From the NCBI GenBank assembly GCA_009704705.1, contig WLDR01000071.1, positions 1-7,184 of the forward strand: DNA of 7,184 bases, written 5' to 3'. This stretch comes from Actinomycetota bacterium. Lineage in GTDB: Bacteria; Actinomycetota; Actinomycetes; Actinomycetales; Microbacteriaceae. A model generated the notes under the pieces. That model saw only the letters and a list, made by a program, of their open reading frames with translations. It searched no databases and was not told the DNA's origin. How positions within the stretch are numbered: the stretch's first letter is position 1; every line of letters starts with the position of its first letter. The translations under genes and the position numbers were made by a program. Below are positions 1 to 5,344 of this stretch, piece after piece.

Positions 1-1
1 C

Positions 2-1606
2 ACCTGGTGGCAACCTTCGTTTGTCTTGGTTGTGATTTGGTTCGTTGCTATTCCGCTTTCAGGGCTCGGTGCGTGGATGCTCACCGCACGGCTCACGGAA
101 CGATTCGTCATTCGTGCTTTTGCCGCCCTCAGCGTTGGACTCGCGCCGACACTGCTCATCGGGCTTTCCGACGGCCGACCGGGCGCGGTGCTCACGCACA
201 TTGCGTTGCCGTGGCTCTTTCTGGCCGGTTTTCGGGCAGCTCGCTCGTGGTCGGCCTCGGCGACCACGGCGCTGCTGTTTGCCTTTGTCACGGCGTGCTC
301 GCCATCGCTTGCACCCGCGTTGCTGGTGGTGTGGGTCGGGTCAGTATTGCTGACCGGCCGTTACGTCCCGCGGTTCCTGGCCATCCCCATACCGGCGGCG
401 ATTCTGTTCGGACCGCTCATTCTGACTCAACTCTCTCTTCTCAACCCACTGGCACTTCTCGCAGACCCGGGCCCAACCGTGACCAGCCCGACGACGCCCG
501 CGTGGCAGATAGTTCTTGGCTTCCCCACGCCGGGACTCGGTGGCTGGCTCGACGTGAGTTCCGTCGCTCCACTCGGTCTCAACATTGCGGCTGGGATTGT
601 CGTGCTCGTGGCGGTTGGCGTTATCGCCGTTCTCGCAATCGTGGGACTCTTCTCACCACACCCGATTCGTGCGCAACTCGCCCTTCTCGTCATGTTGCTC
701 GGCCTCGTCACGGCAGTGGGGGTGTCCAACATCAGGTTCGCTTTTGATGGGTCGGTTCCAACGCCGGCATGGTCTGGTAGCGGACTGAGTCTCGCGTGGC
801 TGGCACTGGTCATGGCCGCAACGACGGGAATCAGTGTCTTGCGTCGATTCAGTGTTTACCCGGCGATGGTGGGCATGCTCGCGGTTGTGGTTCTGGCGAT
901 TCCGTTGACCGCCTCGTTCTTTATTGGTCGATCTGTGGTCGTCCCCGGAAACGATCTCGTCTTTCCTGCGTATGTCTCCGCGCAAGCGGCGATGAATCCA
1001 GACATCCGAACCATCGTGCTCACCGCCCAACCAGATGGGGGAGTGGCGGCGTCTCTCGAGCGCGGGCTGGGTCCGACGTTGGCTTCTTCTTCCACACTCG
1101 TAAGCACGACAAGCTCCGCGAGCCCCGCATTGTCCGTCTTTGGTGACATCGCCGGAAACCTCGTTTCGACGAGCGGTAGTGATGGCAACAATGAGTTGCG
1201 CGCGATGGGAGTGGGTTTCATTTTGCTGACCTCGCCGCAAGCCGAGACGTCCGGCGAGATTACGGTCGAGGCCCGAGACGCGGATGCTCGCGCATCAGCG
1301 GCCCTCTTCGCGAACCCCGCGCTGCAAGAAGTGGGTGTCACGTCAAGCGGCTTGTTGTGGCGTGTGCCCGATGTCGATTCATCTGTGGTGGCAGGTTTGG
1401 AGCCTCCTGCTCTGACTGAACCCCTGCGAAGCATCATTATTTCGACTCAGGCGCTCGTATTGTTTTTGACTGTCCTGTTGGCATTGCCAACGGGTGCACT
1501 TGCCGAAGCGCGCCCACGCCGTGAGATTCCCGGGCTTGAAGAAGACCTCGAAGACTTCGCCCCCGTCGATGCGCTCGGAGGTGATGACGATGAGCCGCAA
1601 AACTAG
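2..1606 (+). CDS. C-terminal part of a multi-pass membrane glycosyltransferase-like protein (5' end outside window)
   Basis: The reading frame is open from the left window edge (first full codon at 2), so the true start lies upstream; 534 codons are visible. By eye there are about nine hydrophobic segments in roughly the first 308 residues. A motif near residues 57-71 reads S-D-G-R-P-G-A-V-L-T-H followed by L-P-W. Then comes a Ser/Thr-rich, probably extracytoplasmic domain (about 309-476). It contains the pattern L-R-A-M-G-V-G-F-I-L-L and ends in G-L-L-W-R-V, as in other large membrane glycosyltransferase-like proteins. A last membrane helix (about 477-501) is followed by an Arg-rich stretch and a very acidic cytoplasmic tail. 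In Actinobacteria a protein of this architecture with an N-terminal GT2 domain sits just upstream of DUF5719, and I infer the same here, probably acting on envelope glycans. The catalytic domain is not in the window, so sugar and acceptor cannot be named. It overlaps the next gene by 17 nt, suggesting coupled translation. Confidence 0.7.
   Translation, partial: TWWQPSFVLVVIWFVAIPLSGLGAWMLTARLTERFVIRAFAALSVGLAPTLLIGLSDGRPGAVLTHIALPWLFLAGFRAARSWSASATTALLFAFVTACSPSLAPALLVVWVGSVLLTGRYVPRFLAIPIPAAILFGPLILTQLSLLNPLALLADPGPTVTSPTTPAWQIVLGFPTPGLGGWLDVSSVAPLGLNIAAGIVVLVAVGVIAVLAIVGLFSPHPIRAQLALLVMLLGLVTAVGVSNIRFAFDGSVPTPAWSGSGLSLAWLALVMAATTGISVLRRFSVYPAMVGMLAVVVLAIPLTASFFIGRSVVVPGNDLVFPAYVSAQAAMNPDIRTIVLTAQPDGGVAASLERGLGPTLASSSTLVSTTSSASPALSVFGDIAGNLVSTSGSDGNNELRAMGVGFILLTSPQAETSGEITVEARDADARASAALFANPALQEVGVTSSGLLWRVPDVDSSVVAGLEPPALTEPLRSIIISTQALVLFLTVLLALPTGALAEARPRREIPGLEEDLEDFAPVDALGGDDDEPQN
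1577..1583 (+). promoter_or_regulatory. Shine-Dalgarno that decides the DUF5719 gene start
   Basis: GGAGGTG lies inside the end of the upstream membrane protein gene. It is 6-8 nt before the ATG at 1590, a good spacing, whereas the in-frame ATG at 1584 directly abuts it. This favours the start at 1590 over 1584 or any earlier in-frame codon. Confidence 0.6.
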
Positions 1607-3170
1607 TGTCGTCAGGGCCGGACTCACCTCTGTCGCTGGGCTGGTCGGAATCGGAGTTTCGGGTGCGGTTGTGCTCGCTCTGTGTGTGATTCCGTTTCCG
1701 GTGCTTGCCGGCACCCCGGCGTCGATGCTGGTTGATCCCACAGCCTCCACAGCTGTGCGTGTCTGCCCAGGCCCGCTGTTGAGCGTTCAGACCCGAGAGG
1801 GCGACGCGACATCGTTCGTCGGATTCCAATCCCCCGACATCGTGTCGGCGTCATCTGATGACGCCGTTCAAGAGCGCTATCTCAAGGTCGCTGATGCCGC
1901 GAACGAAAACGGAACGCTCGCCCCGGTGGCGCTCAGTGTTGAGCCACCGGCAGACGCGTCGATTCCCCTCATAACCGGGGTGCAGTCTCAGTCGGCGGTG
2001 ACCGACGAAATGGCAGGCCTTGCTGTCACCCCGTGCGTTGAACCCGAGGCCGAAAGTTGGCTCGTCGGCGGTGCCACTGACTTGGGGCAAACCACGGTGG
2101 TCAACCTCTCGAACGCATCGACAACCGATGCGTCCGTGCGCATTGAGGTATACGGCGAACGCGGCCGCATTGACCCGACGGGGTCTAACGATGTCGTCGT
2201 GCAGGCGGGCACACAGTCGATTGTGAGCCTCGCGGCCCTGGCCCCGGGATTGGCAGCGCCGGTCGTTCGTGTGACCAGCTCGGGCGGCGCCATCGCGGCG
2301 AGCCTGCAGCAAACGCTCGTTCGCACCATCGTGCCGTCAGGACTCGAAATCGTTGAGCCCGGTTCGGGCCCCAATACGACCCAGATCATCGCGGGAGTGC
2401 AGTTGACTGGAATGGCCCAGTTCTCTGATTCCGAGGGTGGAACGGTCAGCACCGACGAAGAGCCGACCGTGCGTGTGCTGGCGACATCTGCAGAGCCGAG
2501 CGACGTTGTGGTGACGACCATCGCCGAAGACGGCACGACGACGGAAGTCAAAAGCACTGTTCCGGCCGGAGTTGTACTGCAGCTGCCGTTTAATGCGGTT
2601 TCCGACGGAACTTACTCAGTTGTTGTGACCGGCACGACCCCGGTTGTTGCTGCGGTTCGATCCGTTGTTGGCGCCAATGCCAGTCCGTTCACCGAGCGCA
2701 CGATTGCCCCCACGTCGTCGTCAACCCCTGGCGCGTCGACAGCACCAGGCCCGTCCACAGCACCGAGCCCGGAGTCGCCACCGTCGGATACCACCCTCCC
2801 TGCGCCGCAACCAAACCCGTTCGACACAATCGCCGGCGGCGACTTCGCGTGGTACGCCTCGACCTCATCGCTCTCGGCTACGACCCTCGTTGCCGTCGCC
2901 GCCACCGAATCGGCGCTACTCACGCTGTTCAACGCTGGGGAAGAAACGCAGAGCGTCTCTCTCTCTTCCGACGCGACGCCAGACGAATCAATCTCGCTTG
3001 AGCCAGGTCGATTTGCCGTGGTCTCTGTGGTGCCCGGCAACGTCTACCAGATTGATGGCGCTCTGGGTATTCGAGCTGGTGTTGCCTATGGAGGCATCGG
3101 CGTCGTGAGTGCGACAACGGTGCGAGCCCCCTCCAAGCTGGGGTCAGCCATCATGGTCTACCCGCGCTAG
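1590..3170 (+). CDS. DUF5719 family exported/membrane-anchored protein
   Basis: 526 residues from the ATG at 1590, chosen for its Shine-Dalgarno and because earlier in-frame codons run deep into the upstream gene. The N-terminus is basic (M-S-R-K, R9), followed by a hydrophobic segment at about 11-40 that ends in V-L-A-G-T-P-A-S: a signal peptide or single membrane anchor. The rest is a Thr/Ser/Val-rich, beta-type extracytoplasmic region. Features recalled from DUF5719 proteins are C-P-G-P at 59-62, a second cysteine at 149 within T-P-C-V, and W-L-V-G-G-A-T at 157-163. The two cysteines may form a disulfide. A Pro/Ser/Thr-rich linker at about 371-412 separates a C-terminal domain of about 115 residues. 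There are no catalytic motifs I recognise, and the biochemical function is unknown. The overlap with the membrane glycosyltransferase-like gene suggests they are made together and may act together at the cell surface. Family assignment is from memory of sequence pattern and gene position. Confidence 0.7.
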   Translation: MSRKTSVVRAGLTSVAGLVGIGVSGAVVLALCVIPFPVLAGTPASMLVDPTASTAVRVCPGPLLSVQTREGDATSFVGFQSPDIVSASSDDAVQERYLKVADAANENGTLAPVALSVEPPADASIPLITGVQSQSAVTDEMAGLAVTPCVEPEAESWLVGGATDLGQTTVVNLSNASTTDASVRIEVYGERGRIDPTGSNDVVVQAGTQSIVSLAALAPGLAAPVVRVTSSGGAIAASLQQTLVRTIVPSGLEIVEPGSGPNTTQIIAGVQLTGMAQFSDSEGGTVSTDEEPTVRVLATSAEPSDVVVTTIAEDGTTTEVKSTVPAGVVLQLPFNAVSDGTYSVVVTGTTPVVAAVRSVVGANASPFTERTIAPTSSSTPGASTAPGPSTAPSPESPPSDTTLPAPQPNPFDTIAGGDFAWYASTSSLSATTLVAVAATESALLTLFNAGEETQSVSLSSDATPDESISLEPGRFAVVSVVPGNVYQIDGALGIRAGVAYGGIGVVSATTVRAPSKLGSAIMVYPR

Positions 3171-3188
3171 ATCATCCGGCCCGTCGCC

Positions 3189-3632
3189 TTAGTGCCGAAA
3201 GCGCTGAGAACCAAGTTCCCACGGCTCTTTACCGATGAGCTCTGCAACCGCAGAAAACACGCACCCTTCGATTGCCATCTGGCGGTGAAGCTGGTCATCC
3301 TTGTGGAGGCGACTCAGGCGCTGTATCGGCAGCCGGTAGAGCACGATGCGGCGACGAGCGGAATCGACGTGCCACCGCGGAACAACTTCACCGTCCACCT
3401 GCTTCAGCGGCGAGTTGGCGACATCGAAATGAACACCTTCGAGTTCGGCGGGCCACAACGAGCGCAAGTATTGAGCGGTGTGCGCCACGGTCACATAGAA
3501 CGTTTCGACGCGGCTTCGCGCATCCGCCAAAAAAGGACCGGTGACAGCGACCCGCATTCCACGACCGTGACGGTCGCGCCACAGTCCACGCACGGGCACG
3601 GATTGCCCAGCGGAGTCCATCGAGTGAGTCAC
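3189..3632 (-). CDS. Actinobacterial 'metallopeptidase family' protein, apparently lacking the metal motif
   Basis: 147 residues from a GTG at 3632, read on the minus strand. The hallmark of the family near its N-terminus, R-D-R-H-G-R-G at 19-25, is present, as are L-W-P-A-E-L-E-G-V-H-F at 59-69 and R-I-V-L-Y-R at 95-100. Relatives that I recall (M. tuberculosis Rv3259 and streptomycete homologues) carry H-E followed three residues later by E-Q before A-E-L-L-G. Here the aligned stretch at 121-134 is I-E-G-C-V-F-S-A-V-A-E-L-I-G, so His and Glu are replaced and peptidase activity is doubtful. The position between DUF5719 and DUF3499, on the opposite strand to its neighbours, matches the conserved arrangement. 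It converges on the DUF5719 gene with only 18 nt between stops. An alternative ATG start at 3620 would remove four residues. The GTG is preferred because a -10-like hexamer lies 6 nt upstream, although no well-spaced Shine-Dalgarno is seen for either. Confidence 0.75.
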   Translation of the reverse strand: MTHSMDSAGQSVPVRGLWRDRHGRGMRVAVTGPFLADARSRVETFYVTVAHTAQYLRSLWPAELEGVHFDVANSPLKQVDGEVVPRWHVDSARRRIVLYRLPIQRLSRLHKDDQLHRQMAIEGCVFSAVAELIGKEPWELGSQRFRH

Positions 3633-3638
3633 ATTCCC

Positions 3639-3644
3639 ATGTTA
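3639..3644 (-). promoter_or_regulatory. Possible -10 element of a leaderless promoter for the minus-strand metallopeptidase-like gene
   Basis: Read on the minus strand this is TAACAT, fitting the actinobacterial TANNNT -10 pattern. It is followed by six bases (GGGAAT) and then the GTG start at 3632, so transcription could begin at or next to the start codon. The purines GGGAA abut the GTG too closely for a normal Shine-Dalgarno. No convincing -35 is seen. Inference from spacing only. Confidence 0.3.
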
Positions 3645-3662
3645 GGTGCCTGGGCAAGTGGA

Positions 3663-3668
3663 TAGTCT
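3663..3668 (+). promoter_or_regulatory. Possible -10 element upstream of the DUF3499 gene
   Basis: TAGTCT fits TANNNT and ends 9 nt before the ATG at 3678, so any transcript would have little or no leader. A GAGGT at 3669-3673, 4 nt before the ATG, could instead act as a short-spaced Shine-Dalgarno on a longer message. Because the previous gene is on the other strand, a plus-strand promoter is needed in or near this 45-bp gap. The -35 region (around 3640-3645) is poor. Confidence 0.3.
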
Positions 3669-3677
3669 GAGGTCAAC

Positions 3678-3887
3678 ATGGAACGCACGTGTAGCAAGCC
3701 AAACTGCATGGTCGAAGCCACTTTCACCGTCACAATCGATTACCCTGGGCTCGCTGCCGCCGTCGGACCACTTTCGCCGAGCGCTTCGGTACTTGGGACG
3801 GACTTGTGCACGCGCCATGCGCTGGCGTTCACCGTGCCCGATGGATGGGTTCTAATGCGCCACCTAGACTTATCTGGTGACTCTTGA
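3678..3887 (+). CDS. DUF3499 family small protein with putative zinc-binding residues
   Basis: 69 residues. The pattern fits DUF3499 (M. tuberculosis Rv3258c type): an N-terminal C-S-K-P-N-C, a beta-rich middle with A-A-V-G-P-L at 27-32, then D-L-C-T-R-H at 42-47 and P-D-G-W at 54-57. Cys5, Cys10, Cys44 and His47 (C-x4-C ... C-x2-H) could form one zinc site, suggesting a small zinc-ribbon-like fold. The metal is inferred and not shown. The function of the family is unknown. Its conserved place directly before manB suggests a link to envelope sugar metabolism, or simply joint regulation. It ends soon after the conserved core, with no long C-terminal tail such as I recall in some relatives. Its last 11 nt overlap the manB start. 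The ATG at 3678 leaves only two residues (E2, R3) plus T4 before the first ligand cysteine, so no later start is plausible. Confidence 0.8.
   Translation: MERTCSKPNCMVEATFTVTIDYPGLAAAVGPLSPSASVLGTDLCTRHALAFTVPDGWVLMRHLDLSGDS
3865..3870 (+). promoter_or_regulatory. Possible -10 element of an internal leaderless promoter for manB
   Basis: TAGACT fits TANNNT and is followed by six bases (TATCTG) and then the manB GTG at 3877, so transcription could begin at the start codon. The weak -35 candidate TGGATG at 3842-3847 gives a 17-nt spacer. The first three bases, TAG, are also an in-frame stop for manB, so the GTG is the first usable start. No Shine-Dalgarno is visible in the preceding 16 bases. 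The alternative is translation coupled to the DUF3499 gene, whose stop overlaps. Confidence 0.35.
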
Positions 3888-5301
3888 CGCCGCCGAACAG
3901 CTGAGCCTCGCTGTCAAGGCTTATGACGTGCGCGGCGTTGTGGGCGAGACGCTCACCGAAGAGATCGTCGAGGCGCTCGCCGCCGGGTTTGTTGACGAAA
4001 TTGGCGCGCGTGGGGCCGATGTCGTGGTGGGTCACGACATGCGCGACTCGTCGCCGGTGTTTGCACAGGCGTTCGCGCGAGGCGCGATGGCCCGCGGTGC
4101 CAACGTTGTCAACATCGGCTTGTGCTCGACCGATGAAACGTATTTTGCATCGGGTAAGTGGAACGCACCCGCCGCCATGTTCACGGCCAGTCACAACCCC
4201 GCCAAGTACAACGGCATCAAGTTCTCACGCGCGGGAGCGCAAGGAATCAGTCTCGACACCGGTCTCGCGCACATCCGCGATCGTGCAATGGCCTATCTGC
4301 GCGACGGCATGCAGTCCACTGACCCCATCGGCACCTACCGTGAGCAGGATGTGCTTGCCGACTATGCCGCCTATCTGAGGTCACTCGTTGACCTGTCTGG
4401 CATCCGCCCACTCAAGATCGTCGTCGATGCCGGCAACGGCATGGGCGGCATGACCGTTCCAGCTGTTCTGGGCATGGCAGCCGGGCTTCCGGCGTTGCCA
4501 ATCGAAATCGTGCCGATGTATTTCGAGCTCGACGGAACCTTCCCGAATCACGAGGCGAACCCACTCGAACCGGCAAACCTGGTCGATCTTCAGAAAGCCG
4601 TCGTCGCACACGGTGCCGACGGGGGTCTTGCCTTCGACGGAGATGCGGATCGATGCTTTGTGGTCGACGAAAAGGGTCAGCCCGTGACACCCTCGGCGGT
4701 CGCCGCGATTGTTGCGTTGCGCGAGATTGCTCGCGTTCGCGCGTCCGACCCCGACGCAAAGATTTCGATCATTCACAACTTGATTACGTCGCGATTTGTG
4801 CCCGAAGCAATCCGTGCGGCCGGGGCCACTCCGATTCGAACTCGCGTCGGGCACTCCCTCATCAAAGACGAGATGGCGCGAACCCAGGCTGTGTTCGGCG
4901 GGGAGCACTCCGCTCACTATTACTTTCGAGAGTTCTGGGGCGCCGACAACGGCATGCTCGCGTCGATGCACGTGCTCGCCGAGTTCGGTAATCAGCCCTT
5001 GCCGATGTCGGAGTTCGGCAGCCGGTTCGCGCCCTATGCGCTCAGCGGCGAGATCAACTCGACCGTGAAGAGCCTCACCGACTCAACTCAACGCGTACGC
5101 GATGCCTTCGCGGATCGCGGAAGCGAAGATGCCCTCGATGGATTGACCGTCACGGGCAACACGGCCGAAGGCGAGCCCTTCTGGTGGTTCAGCGTTCGCC
5201 CGTCCAACACTGAGCCGTTGCTTCGCCTGAACGTCGAGGCGGCGGATGCTCCCACCATGGAGCGCATCCGCGACGAGGTTCTCGCGCTCATCCGCGCGTA
5301 A
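3877..5301 (+). CDS. manB: Phosphomannomutase/phosphoglucomutase
   Basis: 474 residues, full length for the alpha-D-phosphohexomutase family. It interconverts mannose-6-phosphate and mannose-1-phosphate (often also the glucose phosphates) in the cytoplasm. Mannose-1-phosphate feeds GDP-mannose synthesis for mannosylated lipids, glycoproteins and polysaccharides. All four family motifs are visible: the phosphoserine loop T-A-S-H-N-P at 103-108 with catalytic Ser105; the Mg2+ loop D-G-D-A-D-R at 254-259; the sugar-binding loop G-G-E-H-S-A-H at 341-347, with the Glu and Ser typical of PMM/PGM rather than phosphoglucosamine mutases; and the phosphate-binding R-P-S-N-T-E-P at 441-447. The N-terminal K-A-Y-D-V-R-G-V-V-G is also typical. 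The GTG start is fixed by an in-frame TAG at 3865. No Shine-Dalgarno precedes it; see the -10-like hexamer at 3865. The gene follows DUF3499 as in other Actinobacteria, but no manA or SIS-domain gene follows, and ahcY comes next. Substrate preference between mannose and glucose cannot be read from sequence alone. Confidence 0.95.
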   Translation: MTLDAAEQLSLAVKAYDVRGVVGETLTEEIVEALAAGFVDEIGARGADVVVGHDMRDSSPVFAQAFARGAMARGANVVNIGLCSTDETYFASGKWNAPAAMFTASHNPAKYNGIKFSRAGAQGISLDTGLAHIRDRAMAYLRDGMQSTDPIGTYREQDVLADYAAYLRSLVDLSGIRPLKIVVDAGNGMGGMTVPAVLGMAAGLPALPIEIVPMYFELDGTFPNHEANPLEPANLVDLQKAVVAHGADGGLAFDGDADRCFVVDEKGQPVTPSAVAAIVALREIARVRASDPDAKISIIHNLITSRFVPEAIRAAGATPIRTRVGHSLIKDEMARTQAVFGGEHSAHYYFREFWGADNGMLASMHVLAEFGNQPLPMSEFGSRFAPYALSGEINSTVKSLTDSTQRVRDAFADRGSEDALDGLTVTGNTAEGEPFWWFSVRPSNTEPLLRLNVEAADAPTMERIRDEVLALIRA

Positions 5302-5304
5302 TCT
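5299..5304 (+). promoter_or_regulatory. Weak -10-like hexamer upstream of ahcY
   Basis: TAATCT overlaps the manB stop codon and fits TANNNT. A start of transcription about 7 nt downstream would give a leader of roughly 30 nt containing the ahcY Shine-Dalgarno. The -35 position (around 5275-5280) shows only GAGGTT. Such hexamers are common by chance, so ahcY may equally be read through from manB. Confidence 0.18.
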
Positions 5305-5333
5305 GAACTCTACGAAAGACAACGCCCAACGAA

Positions 5334-5340
5334 AGAAGGA
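5334..5340 (+). promoter_or_regulatory. Shine-Dalgarno that decides the ahcY start
   Basis: AGAAGGA, 4 nt before the GTG at 5345, within a purine-rich stretch. It supports the GTG as the start rather than the in-frame ATG at 5246, which lies inside manB. Confidence 0.6.
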
Positions 5341-5344
5341 AACC

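Noticed and set aside
653..1240. Minus-strand open frames of nearly 200 codons within the membrane protein gene (also 856-1437)
   Set aside because: They are low-complexity Arg/Ser-rich shadows typical of the opposite strand of G+C-rich genes, with no recognisable motifs.
1283..1296. Inverted repeat GATGC-TCGC-GCATC
   Set aside because: It is short, inside a coding sequence, and of a kind expected by chance in G+C-rich DNA; no T-run or paired copy elsewhere gives it meaning.
1494..1589. In-frame extension of the DUF5719 protein upstream of 1590
   Set aside because: It would overlap the membrane protein gene by over 100 nt, put about 30 polar residues before the signal/anchor segment, and ignore the well-placed GGAGGTG.
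3192..3665. Plus-strand open frame of 157 codons opposite the metallopeptidase-like gene
   Set aside because: The minus-strand protein carries recognisable family motifs and the conserved orientation; the plus-strand translation resembles nothing and has no ribosome binding site.
4412..4759. Minus-strand open frames opposite manB (also 4381-4971)
   Set aside because: manB is certain from its catalytic motifs; the opposite frames are Arg-rich with no known pattern.
5246..5344. Upstream ATG that would add 33 residues to AhcY
   Set aside because: It lies inside manB, encodes non-homologous sequence, and the GTG at 5345 has a good Shine-Dalgarno and gives the family's usual N-terminus.
5302..5344. 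S-adenosylhomocysteine riboswitch in front of ahcY
   Set aside because: The 43-nt gap is too short and purine-rich, and I see no paired stems.
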